A stretch of DNA of 64,000 nt from Panopea generosa (GCA_029582155.1 CM055895.1:62721078-62785077), one strand, 5' to 3'. Shown: positions 12,601 to 26,214, numbered from the stretch's first letter. Made by a program: numbers and translations. Notes: generated from the letters alone by a model not told the origin.

Positions 12601-14599
12601 ACTGGTATTTTTATTTGAGGATGCAGCATGGTGATAACCAAAGATATTCAGAATTCCTTTCAGACAAATTAAAAACATCAATCTGACTCATAAAGATTGT
12701 CATTCAAGTACTCTAAATCCATCACGTAGATAATGACAAAAATAGTGTTGACAGTCAGTTGCTTGAATGGATCTAAATACGAAATTGGAAAAAGCCCCGT
12801 TTACATTGTTTCGCAAGACAGCCAAATGATATTAGCTTGCTTACGTGAGCACTTGTATGTAATCAGATTTTGTAAAGCGTTGACATCTAATCATAATATG
12901 TAAAGTGTTGACCTATAGTAACTGATGTACTTGTATCCGGTAACGTATCTAATCATGAGACAGGGAGAAATGAGAAAGAGAGAGAGAGAGAGCAGCTTTG
13001 TGTATAAACAGAAAATATGAAATGTGAGGTCACCGCCTTGGAAAGTTAAGTGCCAAGCCAGCACCGTTTATGATAAACCTGCGTTACGTTGCATCTCACC
13101 CACACTCTTCCCTCGCCATCACACCGTAAACATACAGTATACTTACTAAGTAACCTGTCATCAGTGTTATATCCAACAAATGGAGTAGCGAAGAAACTAA
13201 CTCAGATAAATCTAGTTGATATTTATATATGTAAATCAAGTTACTTAGTATAAAGTATTGCAGTTCGAAGTTAAGTAATAAATATTCAACATTTTAACCC
13301 ACGTAAATATTTTTTTGTAACTTTTATTTCAATTTAGTTGTACAAAATCAGAAAATGTTATATTGATACACAAATATTTCATGAAAATTAGATGTACATT
13401 TAAAAATTCTAATAGCCATTGAGTGTCTCAGTGTCTGAGGGAATTGAATGAGTAACGAACAGTGCCCACTAAATCCAGATAATTAATTTGGGTAGTTTAA
13501 ATCTCAAGGGCCGGTTTATCGTAATTAGTTAAAATGTTCCTACAGAAATCCTCCTCAACCATTTCATCTTCCAGTTTCTCTTTTAACTATTATTTGAACT
13601 ACTACACAGTTAAATTACCACACACATCCATTACACCTCTGTACTTAATGCTAAAGTATAAAATAATATAATCAGTAAATGTGAAGTTTTAGCATTTAAA
13701 TATATCGCTGAGAGGAAACTATCAAAATTTGTCAAATGAGTAAAACCAGGGTCAACAACTCAATGGCTACCAAACATTAAGCTAACTTGTACATATATGC
13801 ATTTGTAGACTTACAGAATAATATACATGCAATTGCAATCAGTTTTCACAATTTAATATAAAATAGTAAGTTATATAGTGGAATATCATTAAACATCTGG
13901 CAGGTTAATCATTTGTATTAGAGATATTTTAAAACAATAAATATATATGCTTAAGTTCTACAAATTCCTGAGCAAATACTACACTTGAATAGTGTAAAAT
14001 TTCACATACACGTCCTTAATAATAATTCATCCGATCTAACAAATATTGATGAGAGTCAACCTTGTTATGTTATTAATTGCTTTGTACTTATCACAATGTA
14101 CGTATAAACTATAAAGCAACAATACAACGAACTTGAGTGTTGGACTTCATTTATTGATGATAGATAAGTGCATAAAATAACAATGCAATTGTCATAAAAC
14201 ATTCCGCTTTGAAATTTTGTATCTGACTTTGTAAAATAGAATGTAATGCTTTATTGAGATATATAAACATTAAATAATTATTCTTCTTAGAGGTCTAGTC
14301 TTGATAATGAGCAGTTAAATATCATGATTGATTGGAGAAAAGAAAATAGAGAAAAATATAAAAACACTCTGGGAATGGGATGGGGACGTATATAATGTCT
14401 TCAAAATATAAATGTATTTGTTATCAAACAAATGTGTCCATCTTTAAAACTGAAAAAGTAACATGCAAAATATTTCAAATGTATATAAGAGATATTACTG
14501 GTTTATATTCATTCCAAATAATATCAAAAGTGTGTATTTAACAGTTTATATTTGGAAGATACCGTTCTGTATTATACAGATTTATAATTTCATTCTGCT
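12601..14599. other. AT-rich, no gene seen
   Basis: Contains the (AG)n run at 12977; otherwise unassigned. Confidence 0.6.
12977..12992. repeat. (AG)n microsatellite
   Basis: Eight AG units. Confidence 0.9.
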
Positions 14600-15300
14600 A
14601 TTCTGCCATTCTGCTAAATTGACCGACTTAGATTTATATGTTTTTTAAAGTTGTCAAGTGTTGTCAACTTTTTCTGCTTCTGAGTGTAATTAAATTGCTT
14701 TGCAATTAATATTATTTTATTCAAGACTTTGTCCAACTTTTTTATTTCTTAAACTTAAATTAATACCTGTACATTTTTCGCGAATATGGTCCATCAACCA
14801 AGAGATTAATTGTTTAGAAATGTCACATTCGATAAAAATATGTTAAATTGTTTCTATTTCTCTGTTGCCTGAACTGCAAATATCAGAGTCCTCTATTTTC
14901 ATATTTTAAGAAGTTAATTGGTTCCTCATATTTGGTGTTTTATTCTGTACTGAAACCATTATAAAGTATCGTCATTTGTTCAAAATTTTGTTTTAACCAA
15001 ACTGTTTCTTATATCCAATTCATTTTCCCATTTAGCAGCGGATTAAGGGGTTATATTTTCTTGTATATATGACTGATAGATTGTTGTACATCCTTTTGTA
15101 TCTTTCATAATTATTGATATTGATAAAGGGCATGTAGGTGCCTCTCCATGTAGACGTCTTATCCATGTGAGTTTTAATGAGTAAAAAAAATATCTATATC
15201 AAACATTTCGAGACCCCTTTACCGTAAGAGTTGCAAAGAGTATTTCTTTTCACCTTATCTGGTTTACCCACATAAAAATTTATTTTTAGAAAACAATGCA
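14600..15300 (-). pseudogene. LINE remnant, L1/Tx1-like, C-terminal reverse transcriptase part
   Basis: Read on the - strand across several frames, peptides recur in the order expected at the end of an L1/Tx1-type ORF2: FYVGKPDKVKRNTLC with a following YGKG near 15180-15280 (the GxPDKVKR block after the RT core); then DSDICSSGNREIETI and HIFIECDISKQLISWLMDHI near 14800-14890, which match the zinc-binding RVT tail (Cys-containing, ET..H.F.EC); then KQKKLTTLDNFKKHI near 14610-14680. Many stops and frameshifts interrupt it. In a live element this region belongs to the endonuclease/reverse transcriptase that copies LINE RNA into the target. It abuts a family A copy. The clade assignment is tentative. 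Confidence 0.7.
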
Positions 15301-15319
15301 CTCTATTGCCTTTATGTAA

Positions 15320-15600
15320 GTTTGCATTCAATATTAAATTACATCTGGGTAAACACACCATAATGTGACGATCCTAATAACTTTCTCTGGTGACAGTACC
15401 ACAATCCATCTATTACCCAACATCTTGCAAATAGGCCGTTTGTCAACATAAGCAAATAAACCAACTACGTGTATATTATTTATCCTTTAATACATGATCA
15501 TTCCAGGTGTAAATACTTGGTAAACGATTTATTATTCTGAGAAACCATATGATACCTGACCGAGGTGTAATTGTTTCTAATATAATGTGATTTGTTTAAT
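15320..15600 (-). repeat. Family A dispersed repeat, copy 2 (antisense)
   Basis: On the - strand it reads ttgacaaacggcctatttgc, then a gatggattgtggtactgtc block, matching the sense word gacagaagacctatttgcaa of other copies. Its low-coordinate end runs straight into the LINE remnant at 14600-15300. Confidence 0.65.
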
Positions 15601-16189
15601 CTTTGTTTCATGTAAATGTTTGTTGTATTTTGTTATTGCCTTATTATCTCTATCACCAGCTTGTTCAATATCGATCAAGCTTGTATCATGTGTGTATTTA
15701 TTCTTCTTAAATTGTTTTGTAATTATAATTAATCCAAATTTGTATTTACGAAAACTACAATGATTATTTCTCCGCCCACTGGCCACGTGGCATTATTTGT
15801 CCAAGTAAATACAATTTAGTGTTTATTTACACACCGTTTTTTGTCTATGTAAATGGCAGCTTAGCAACCAATATCGATCACTGATTGGATTATCGACTTA
15901 TTTGATTGACAGATCATGTCAGGTCAATTGGCAATACTTCGTAGTAGTTTCACAAATACTATCAGGGCATGTATAGTATTATGTTATGTTAATCTGCAAT
16001 CTCCCGTAAATCATACAGAGCCTCGTTACCGCTAAAACAGTTATCCCAATTGTCGGAATCTTCAATCTGTGTTATTTTTAAGATAATTATTCTGGTTTAT
16101 TGCTTATAGTAGCGAAAGGATACCATAGTATTTATGAATGAATACGTCATAGGACGAGGTTTTAATGAATGGCGTTAAGTCATAGCGAG

Positions 16190-16660
16190 AGGAATTTGTC
16201 ATAGCTCAAAGATTTTATTTTATACAGTGTGAGAATTTAATCTCGGCTTTAGGAAGAAACATCTAACCCAGGTAAAAATGCAGATATCATTTTCCGGTGT
16301 GCTAGAATATAAAAATCTAACATGGGTTTGAGGTTCGGATAGAAAATTGAAAACAGTTATCCAAAGGGACGGAATTTTCTATCTGAACCGTTAAAGCTAT
16401 GACTGATTCTTTTTCATGCATACCAAACATATCGAATAATGATCATTACTTAATTTATCATTTTATATATTTACAACAACCGCTTTTAAGACGTTCAATT
16501 AGATGATTTACGTCATATATTTTATACAGCACGTCATCTAGATGGTTCCAACGTCACAGCGCGAGCATTTTATCTACGCCCTAGAGTGAGATAGAAATAT
16601 CTAACTCCAGTAAAAATGCAGATATCCTTATCCGGTGAGCAAGAAATATATGTCTTAGAT
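16190..16660. repeat. Diverged direct and inverted repeats
   Basis: atctaacccaggtaaaaatg and cagatatcattttccggtg (16260-16302) recur as atctaactccagtaaaaatg and cagatatccttatccggtg (16600-16642). Between them, ggttcggatagaaaatt (about 16333) pairs with aattttctatctgaacc (about 16372-16388), 16 of 17. It looks like an old compound element. Confidence 0.6.
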
Positions 16661-16744
16661 ATATGTCAAGTTAATATAAATAACATATGTATGTAAATAA
16701 AGCGACGTTTCCTTTCAATTTATGTAGAAATCGTTTATAAACTC

Positions 16745-17200
16745 ATTACCGTAACTTTGCTGTTTCGCAGACAGACATTTAAATATGTATTAAAGATGCT
16801 TTACTAGTATCTGAACCTGTATCTAGTACCATCCATCATTACTATAGGAGACACTGTGTCACTAGTATGCATCCAATTAGATTCAAGGCGGACTATTTCA
16901 TTTCAATAATTTATGATTGTTAGGTTCGTTACTCCTTGTCCAATATGTATTTCAGTTCAATAAAAAAATAGTCATAGCTTTACACTGGGGTTCAAGGCTA
17001 CAGTATTAATGTATATAAAACTCGCTTTTAATTACTTCAAGTTACCAATTGAGAGTTGAAATTTAATTACTCCAGTCACGTGATTAAAGGCATAATGACA
17101 TGACAAAGGAATATACAATACATTCCTTATTTTCAATTCCAGTTATTCATATTTTAAAAGCTCACGTTAATGTAACTCACGAACATGCATTTATCTTCAT
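16745..17200 (+). repeat. Family D repeat, copy 2
   Basis: Co-linear with 12115-12600: gtaactttgctgtttcgca, tgtattaaagatgctttac, aactcacgaacatgca, tttatcttcatttt. Confidence 0.65.
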
Positions 17201-17793
17201 TTTTTCTGTTTTAAAAGTTTGTTGTTATTTGATTATTCATCGATTCGCTTAGTCAACGGTTATGTATATTTGCCACACAACCATAATTGAATGCATAATA
17301 GTTTACTTTTACATATTACAATTGATTTAGTTATACATGTTTTATGTTATAATGTACTTTTATTGGTAACTTTCTAATCAAAATATCCGCTCGTGTGTAT
17401 CGGCATATATACGTCATCTCATTGTTAAGTAGCAGATATTTAACTGTCAACATAGTAGAGCATAGATAATTTCTTAGTTACATAAATATTTAATATGAAT
17501 TCACGATAAAAAGCATAGTGCAGTAATCAACACATTTGGAAACATCACACGGGGATGAAGGACTAAATACCCTTATATTAATGCCTAATGTCAACACAAA
17601 GATATCAGTAGACTTACCATACCGTGGCGCTGAAGTACAGAAGAATATATGTATACTTTACTTTATCCAATACTATCGAATTTATGCTATTTTAACAAAT
17701 ATATTAAGAAAGCATTGATCCAAATTGTCAGTAACATAGCAACATGTATAAGGAGAATATATATATATATCCCTCTCTATCTGTCTCCAACTA

Positions 17794-17796
<3 letters not shown>

Positions 17797-17849
<53 letters not shown>
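17797..17849. repeat. (TC)n microsatellite
   Basis: About 26 TC units. It makes a Ser/Leu-rich stretch in an open frame at 17649-17957 that is not a gene. Confidence 0.95.
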
Positions 17850-17852
<3 letters not shown>

Positions 17853-17999
17853 TTATTTACTAAACATAAACATATACATGTATGTCATGAGTGCAAATTC
17901 AATTTGTTATTATATTATAACAATCTAAACGTGCACGATCTTAAATATCTACTTTAACATAATTTAGTATTCTGAAAACTGATTGTTGAAATGTGTACA

Positions 18000-18450
18000 C
18001 CAAAATGTTGCGTGTTGTAACTACTTGTTTTCCATGTTGACAGTATCTCTGATCATCCATTTCTCAACGTCTTTCAAAAAGATTTTCTATCAACACAAAC
18101 AAATCAATCAAAAACGTATGCATTATTTATCCTACAATAATTTGTTTAATCCAGATAAAAACACTTGATAAACGGTTTTTTTATTATACTGAGAGACAAG
18201 ATGATACCTGATCGAGATAATATGTTTTTGTTTCCAATATAATGTACGTTGTCAAATCGTCGTTTTATTTTATGGCTTTGATTTGTACAAGGGATAACAT
18301 ATAACATAATTTATATTGTTTAAGCAATTGATGTAGCAGAAAGTTTTTTTTTAGAATTGTATGACTCCGATAAAAACGATCTTATTAAACTTCATTAAGT
18401 TGTTATCTTTCAAATATTTTCTATTAATCGCACCAATAATATAAACAATA
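18000..18450 (-). repeat. Family A dispersed repeat, copy 3 (antisense)
   Basis: Closest match to copy 1 (cgtcgttttattttatggct in both, and gagacaagatgatacctgat). The - strand also matches the 5' block of the right-hand copies (gcgattaatagaaaatattt then ttaataagatcg). Confidence 0.8.
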
Positions 18451-18689
18451 GACTATTTCCTGAATGCTATTCATTTTTATCTTAACGGTATGTGATATTA
18501 ACAGTTATATCATATATAGAACAAGTATATGTTTTACAAGAGAAATAAAACTAGTTGATGAACTGTCACTGACATTATCACCAATAAGGGTGCTTAACAA
18601 TTATTTTTGTCGGTCCAAATCTTGCTTTTGCACATGCTGTCACAACACAGAACAATATTATATAAATAAAGGTAACCTCGAAGGGGAGA

Positions 18690-18838
18690 TAGTCAAAAGA
18701 AGGATATCTCGATTAGATAGTCTTAAGAAGGACATCTCGATTAGATAGTACAAAGAAGGACATCTCGATTAGATAGTCCAAAGAAGGACATCTCGATTAG
18801 ACAGTCCAAAGAAGGACATCTCGATCATTTAGTCGAAT
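18690..18838. repeat. 28-bp tandem repeat, five copies
   Basis: gaaggacatctcgattagat recurs at 18699, 18727, 18755, 18783 and 18811 (period exactly 28). It has no spacers, and it lies immediately upstream of the reverse transcriptase remnant. Confidence 0.92.
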
Positions 18839-18869
18839 ACAGGACATATCGATTCGAGCATGGACATTA

Positions 18870-19170
18870 CTTAACCACAAACAGTACCAGTGCCATGATG
18901 ACAAGACTCATGTGACCATCTCTGCTACAGAGAAGATACCATGCCAAGTTTGTTACGGTGTACAGAGTAAGCCACATCCTAATAGGCATCCAATCAATCG
19001 TGCACTTCAATCCAACTGCGCCATCAAACAGAGGACATCAAAATAGATTCAAACTGAATATTTGCTGGACGGACACATACAGGCACAGCTTCTTCCCATC
19101 TGGTTTCCTAGACAACTATGTTACTACTTGTATCGAACCTGTGTTGGAATCATTTCGAACACTACACTGA
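18870..19170 (+). pseudogene. Non-LTR retrotransposon remnant, CR1/jockey-like RT C-terminus
   Basis: One frame reads TSAMMTRLM, a TGA where the family usually has Trp, then PSLLQRRYHAKFVTVYRVSH, a short stretch, APSNRGHQNRF, TDTYRHSFFPSGFLDNY and EPVLESFRTLH followed by a stop. The order L.WPSL..RR / YRISH / RGH.NRF / TD.YR.SFFP / ESF.. is the hallmark end of reverse transcriptase ORFs in CR1/jockey-type elements. The usual DWN.LP motif is degraded (LDNYVTT). Only about 100 codons remain and no poly(A) or simple tail is obvious. Clade is approximate. Confidence 0.78.
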
Positions 19171-22100
19171 TTTACTAAATACCCGTTTCATATGGATCTA
19201 AGAATGTGAATGATTGGTAAAATTACAATTCACTCATATATTATTTCGTATTACGACGAACATGGTAAAACGTACGTTCTAAACGTGATTTCCTTTCATT
19301 TAGATCTTACCAACTGACCGACTTATATTGTGTAAGGTTTTCCCGCCGATTCCTTTAAAATAATCTAAATATCTTTGCACAATATAAATCATTTTAACTG
19401 AGATAAAGCGGGTAACCGAAAATGCAGAATTTGAATATGATTGGTCGTCTAGAAAATGTGACAGTTGTCTAGATAAGTAGTAATTGTGTCCAACAGCAGC
19501 GACTAGCGGGTCCGTATGTGCGTGATCTAGCAGAATTATGTCATTGTCAATGCAAATTTAGATCTTATAAAGTTCGGTAAATATTCTAGTTGAACCAAAG
19601 ACTCACTCTTGTTCAAGGAGAGAGAAAATTAACACAAATGCTCGTTTTTTATATGTAAATGAGCACCGGGATTTTATGTGATAAAGGCATGCTTCCATTG
19701 TTTACTTCAGATATTTGGAGATGACAAATTACCAGTTTATACAAATGTTTTCAGCTGATTGATAAAAACAATTGTTTGTATTGTTTGTGCACGAGGAAGT
19801 GAATTCTCAGATTTTTGAGACATAATCGTTGTTGTTAAAACTTGTGTTTTGCAGTAGAAGACATTTTTTTGAATCAATGTATTTCTTCCTCTGACCGAAT
19901 ATATTTAATATTTTATTTGAATCACAGAATATGAACCGTTGTAGGCGTTGACGACAACGTTATTTTGGTTAATTAGTTTGTAAACAGCTACATATTTGTG
20001 TATGTCATTTGTACAATAGAATTAAAATAAAACTTTGCAATAGATAGTGTTTTACATTTGGCAATCATCTACCATAAACATACTTAAATGTCGTGATTAA
20101 TTTCACCAAATATCAAGGTAAATGTTAATATCATATCAAAGTTGTGAAAGATATTAGTGTATATTTGGTTTCTAAAAATACTATAGATCATACTGGTAAT
20201 CGTGTCAGAAGATAAATTTGTTTATGTAACCGAAATAATAGTTTACAACTACCAGGCTGGTACATGTATTTGTATTAAATGCCAAAATCATATGATAGCT
20301 TGCATCGGGTACATCAAATATGACCGTAGTATTCAAGTGAAGGACCCAATATTAAAACATTTACACGATACTTATTTAACACACTAGGCATATAATAAAT
20401 CGTGAACGATATATTTATTGTATAAATATTTAATATTTGTTTGGTACATTTATTTAAAACACGTTTTGTCATGACTCTACTGTATGTGTGTCGTATTAAA
20501 TGTAGAGTGCTGGTGTATGTACATTGTACTAAGGTTTAATGATAATAATTGGTTTACCTAGTTCCTGCATAATCTACAATCTCGTCTCCGCTTATCATAA
20601 TTTGACTTATCCTTTATGTTTATAAGCGTTATGGCTATGCTGTGAAAACTGTTGTAGAATATAAACTTAGCACAAACTATCAGACGAGATTGTTTTTCTA
20701 TAATAAATACAGTATATATATTTATGTCCTGCAATATTCAATTCAACGCAGAATTATCTCTCAGTGTTTTACCAATACAAAATTGCATTCTAATGTGTTA
20801 TGTTGAGGTCGCGAATATACGGTTTACAATATTAAAAATAAACAATAAAACAATGAAGCAATTAAATTTACATAAGATTTTACGGTGTATTTGAAAACAA
20901 TTTTATTTAAATTCAATTTACGTTTGTATGAAATACCTACTTTTTAAATAAATCGTCTGCCATTTTCTCCGTACAAGAATATTCGAAATAATAGAACATT
21001 TTCTGACATAGTGTGAACCTTAACTTAAACAACAACTTAAATAATAAAATTTTAAAACGATACATACATAAAAGCAGCGGTTTGAAAACAATAAGTAAAG
21101 TATCAACACTACAAGACAGACATACATTTATAACGTATTAACATACAGCACGTCTATATATACAACCTCGCGACCTGATTGTGTCGTAAACGTGTTTCAA
21201 ATTGGTTATTAATGGGTTAATTTGTGTAACATGTTTTGCCAGACTCCATTGGCAGCTCTCCTAAATCTCTCTAACACAAATTAATAATAAGGACATATAT
21301 AAATTTGGTTTATTTTACACTCATGATCAGATATTTTACCTCATGTAAGATTTTCCTTAGTAATCAGAAAAGTCAGGTCAATCGTACCGTAAACGTGACG
21401 GTTGCAATTTTGAGTTTCATGTTTACATGTAATTACGGGTACAATGTGCAAAATCGTTATTTCAGACATTTGGATTTCTCCTGCAGACATAATCACATTT
21501 CTAACTACCAGCAGGAAATGCATTCCGCCTACATAATTGGGTGCAACGGAGGAAACGTTAAACATCAAACTCCTCTAAATCTCGTAAACGTAAACCTAAA
21601 CCCACCGATAACAAGGCCTGTCGGAAATTACTTCCTTTGGTGATACACATCTGATTATGTCTTTATGTTTTTGTACCTTATTTGGATTTATTCGGTTTAT
21701 TGCGAAAATCAATTTACATTTTGAGCAGACATGTTTTTTAACTCTTATAATTACGAAAATGTGTAATCTTAAATACATTTTTGTTCAGATAATTACATGT
21801 ATCTAAAGCTGTCACGAGTTAAAATTTGTTGACAAAGTGGCGCGCGCTTTCTTCCTTAACATCTCACGATACAGTTGGCCCTCTTTCTTGTTATAGTAAC
21901 ATGATTCTTCTGCTTAAGAAAAAAATATTTAATTTGGATTGAAATATTTTCAGAATGGTTCATAGTGGTTGTGATTTTCATTGCAGATGTGTAAAGCAAA
22001 TGTTGGTAAATAGTAAAAAGCAGTTGACAAATATTATGCCAGGCATCATGGTATCAAAATGTAATTTATCACAAGTGTATTGATGCACATGTATCATATA

Positions 22101-22664
22101 AACATCAGATTTCTTACCTGGCATAGCTTTTATTGCAATAAGACATCACTGGTGTTTTGTATTGATGAGAATTTGAAGACTTCTTTAAAAACAATATATA
22201 TTTACTGTTGTCACTGCACTGTCTTTGAAAACACAAGCTGATACAGTCCTGTAATAACATTTTATGTTGATTTTTAACGTGGAAACCCTTAACCTTATTT
22301 TAAATAAAACTAATAACAAAATTGAACTGTGTAGTGGGACCTGTTTTGAGTTCAGTGTTGTTGTCATTCATTTTGCCACTGTATTGCTCTCAATCAGATC
22401 CATCATGGTCTTTACATAACTTTAGAACACTACTCACCACAATTTAGTCACACGTCTTGACAGACATATTGTACGACTTCATTTTGTTACTGCTATTTGT
22501 GATGCGTATTTCAAGTGTTTTCACTCAAACATTGGTGTGACTTTAGCTTTTAAATTAATTAGCTATTGTGCTGTGTAGTTGTTTATTCAAGTCAAGTCTA
22601 TATATGGTTTATTATCAGATCGAAATATGCTAAATCCATCTTGTTGTTTTGCAACTGACATTTG
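19171..22664. other. AT-rich, no gene seen
   Basis: The frame at 21305-21643 (112 codons, +) and its antisense shadow were examined and not recognised; no repeat partner was found. Confidence 0.55.
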
Positions 22665-22795
22665 TGTAGCCTTGAAGTTGACAAACCAGACATCTTTACT
22701 AAAATTATTATGCATCGTGAGAAGACAGAACATTAGACATCGATACCCGATACACTTGCAGTGCGAACTCGTAGGTTTCATGATAACCAACTATA
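22665..22795 (+). repeat. Family R1 dispersed repeat, copy 3 (partial)
   Basis: gccttgaagttgacaaacca then gacatct, followed by atgcatcgtgagaagaca and gatacacttgcagtg. These match the reverse complement of 51170-51325. A weaker possible continuation lies at 23690-23750 (tttatggcgtcgaacgtc), beyond the SINE at 22995. Confidence 0.65.
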
Positions 22796-22994
22796 ATACC
22801 AAGACGCGAGAAGAATGTATTCAGGCTGAACAATAGTAGCTGCGATTTGTATCTGATAACATGTCATTATAATAACAAAACACTACAACATTGTTTATTT
22901 GCGTCTGTTACCAGCCAGTGTGTATCATTCCTTGTAATGTTTGTAATAAGCGAAGTCGTTTGTTTCCCCTGCTTAACTATGTGTTATAAAAACC

Positions 22995-23275
22995 GCAGCG
23001 TGATCTAGTGGTAGAGCGTCTGCCCTCGGGTCATACCAAAGACTTAAATAATTGGGACTAGAAGCTTCCTCACTTGGTGCTCAGCATTTTGAGAATACTA
23101 CTAGGTCTGGTCGGCCTGGTTTCAGTATAATGTGACTGGGTGAGGTATCATATCATATGTGTGCTGCATACTAATCCAGTGTGGCGCCGTTTAGAAAAGT
23201 GTCTCAAGTGGACACCGTCGCAATTTAACTGAACAGCGGTTGAAAGCGATACTAAAACTCATGCCATCAATACAT
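22995..23275 (+). mobile_element. SINE-a copy 1 (tRNA-derived, B box deleted)
   Basis: The head gcgtgatctagtggtagagcg carries an A box. The stretch that holds the B box in copy 2 is missing, the match jumping to tcataccaaagac. The body shares gcttcctcacttggtgctc, ggtctggtcgg, tcagtataatgtgactgggt, gtgtgctgcat and caagtggacaccgtc with copy 2. The conserved central block resembles widespread molluscan SINEs (MetaSINE/Rudi type); that affiliation needs alignment. Confidence 0.8.
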
Positions 23276-25654
23276 CCAATTATGCGTTACGTACGTTTTG
23301 TTTTACTGAACATGTTAACAACTCCTAGTTACTCCGCTGATAGAAAACCATCTGACGTAAAACATCATAGGTTTATATTGTTATGCGGTTATGATACTTA
23401 TGTTCTCATTGACAGTTCTGTTGTTTCTTTATGTTAAATAAAATAAAAATATAATGTACACGTATTCCTCATAATTCTGTATAAATATGTTCAAATTATC
23501 AGAAAAAAATACCTTTATTAAAGCATTCTTATGTAATTCAAATAGGGTACACAACAGTAAAACTACCGAGTTGTTGTGCAATACGCACTGTAATGTGTAA
23601 CTCGGTAACTGATGCTACCTACACGGGAATAAATTAACTTCTCGTGTGTGTATCACTACTCTCACGATATCGTAATGATAAAGCGCGTTCAGGAATATTT
23701 ATGGCGTCGAACGTCTACCATGCGTTTTTACAACGGCGGAAAAATTTGAAGTCGTAAAATGAACCATGAAGATTGCTTGCTTGATCCAATTTTCGTTTCG
23801 AACATTAAGAATAACCTAAAAAAGTAGTTCGAATCATCATTATATAGCATTAACAATTCATGCCACTTATTGAGCTAATCTATGCTCGCTAGCTTTTACT
23901 AACTATTACAAAATATGATCAATTTCAAATGGCAGTATATTACCTGCATATATGGAACATGGTATTTTATTATTAACCTGGAATTCGTCACATGGTATGA
24001 TATTATGGAATTCTAGATAAAAATATCGGTATATAGCTCTGAGAAGCTGAAATAAAACAATAAAAAATGTAAAAGAGCTTATAATTAACATGACAAAAGT
24101 ATACTCAATATAAGGTTCGACAGATATTTTTTTATCCATTATATATTTAGTTTATGTAATATATTTGAGTATTTCAGCCGAATTCTAGAAACAATATACA
24201 TGTGTATTGACATTACTACTAAAGTCCATTACATAATATTTTTTTCACATTGCAAAATTATATTCATATGTTTAATATCAAATTCAAATTTAAACTAAAA
24301 ACATATCACTAATATCTAATTAATACCTAATTTAGACGCGCATTGTTTATTTTGCTTAAAATATGAACTTCGGTAAGTGAATGCAAAATAATATATTCAA
24401 ATTTGAAAATGAACAATTTCAACTGTGGTTGAATTTATAAACTCAAAATGAGTGTAATTTCCAATGAATTCATATCATTATTAATCAAGGGAATTCAAAA
24501 CGTGAACTTGTAGCGCTGAAGTACTTTACATAAGTGATTCAGTGCAATGTTAAGTGTAGTATCGCACGCACTTGAGTCACTAAATACAAAACAATTCTTA
24601 ACCATAATCAAGGTTTTGGATACGTGAGAGTTTACTTTGGGCTATTTTTTATTTTCATTATTGTGTTTCACCAACATTTACTTTGCTACGTAAGTAAATA
24701 TGTAAATAGTTTATTGTGGCATGTACATGGCAATACAATAACGTATATATTACAAACTGATTAATAGAGACTCAATACTCTAGGTCTATAAATCACTGCC
24801 AATAATAGCAATATGCAATTTCACATGATTAGAAATAATTGACTAAAGCATTAATTGAATTATGTTAGTAAACTTTCTTAAATATAAATATACGTATGGT
24901 AATTAGTCAGATAGTTGTATATGGAGATTTCCTAATCTTTAATGATACTTTTGTCATACATGTTGTCACTATTTTTCAACAAATGTTCATTAGATATTTC
25001 ATTTTCTGTACATAATCTCGCATGACATAGTGTCTGGCTTCATTGACATCCCGTAAGATTGTAATCATAATAACTACATGATAATAAGAAATTTGATTCG
25101 TCTTCTAATGCATTGTGACACAGAACTATCAAACTCTCTGTTTAGGACGACGTTCGCCTACATATCGGCATGATGCAATCCTAAGTGGAAAATACCACAC
25201 CCAAACTGTGCCAAAATTGTTCATTCACCTTTAATAAGCGGTATATGATTCATTCACGAACCTGTCTTTAAACAAACTGTTTGTTTTTAGTTTTGGCAAG
25301 TCCCGAATCATACCACAGTATGTATATAAGTAATAGTATCTAACAATAAAACAATAGTATGAAAAGAAGCCATGTTTACGTATGATTTATTGTTAAAATG
25401 ATAAAATAAATCTTGCAAAATATATTTAATATTAGTGAACAAGTCATGTTCACAAACCTGATAGTCATTATTACGGGCCCCTTTTGTTAATTATATTTCT
25501 TTAAAACTAATTGTAGTCCAAAAACGTCAAATGAAATCCAATGTCTGTAACTGCTTTGTAACTATGCTAAGAAATATCTCCCACTGCACTGTACACAGTA
25601 AGGTGTATAAGTAAACATTTGACAACTACTTAATCACTTGTGTAACATGTGCAC
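23276..25654. other. AT-rich, no gene seen
   Basis: A possible weak continuation of family R1 at 23690-23750; the rest unassigned. Confidence 0.55.
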
Positions 25655-25745
25655 TAGGGTCGAGCAAGGGATCAACACAGCGACCTCTGGCATGAACAAC
25701 GAACTCTCTATCTAATGCACTGCCACACCGCTTAAAACACAACAA
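25655..25745 (-). mobile_element. tRNA-like SINE head
   Basis: The - strand reads ggcagtgcattagatagaga (A-box-like) and gtcgctgtgttgatcccttg (B-box-like), then cgaccc. The same head style (tagtgtaatagatagaatg) occurs at 51638. The body is not assigned. Confidence 0.5.
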
Positions 25746-26214
25746 TAACGCTTGCAACGTTATTAATATTTTTAATGAATAAGTGATAGCGAAGTGCGAC
25801 ATACAAAGTGTGATTTATAGATTTAATGTAACAGATTCTACTATGGAAATGGTATTTGGAATATGAAACTGAAACAAAGACAAAGTGATGTCCAATCTTT
25901 ATTCAGAAAATTCATCAAATATTAACTCATTTCTATTATGCGCAGTTTTACACCAAGTACATAAAGCTGAGGTTGGCAGCGTGATACTTACACACGACGA
26001 ACAGCAGAGTCAACATGGTGACTCTACCTTTAGCACGTCAACGTTTCTCGAAATACTCTCCATCATATGAGATATATATGTGGTGTCTGTGTTTCCATTG
26101 TCTATACATGTCTTTATACCACCGATAATCTCAACCAGATAAAAACGTTATGTGCTGCATATAAAATTTCTTTAAATTAGTCAAATGTGCTACCTTTTAA
26201 TGCTGATTTATTCA

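Noticed and set aside
18690-18838. 28-bp repeats as a CRISPR array
   Set aside because: Pure tandem repetition without spacers.
21305-21643. 112-codon gene with an antisense partner at 21341-21568
   Set aside because: No domain or partner copy; length expected by chance about once or twice in this window.
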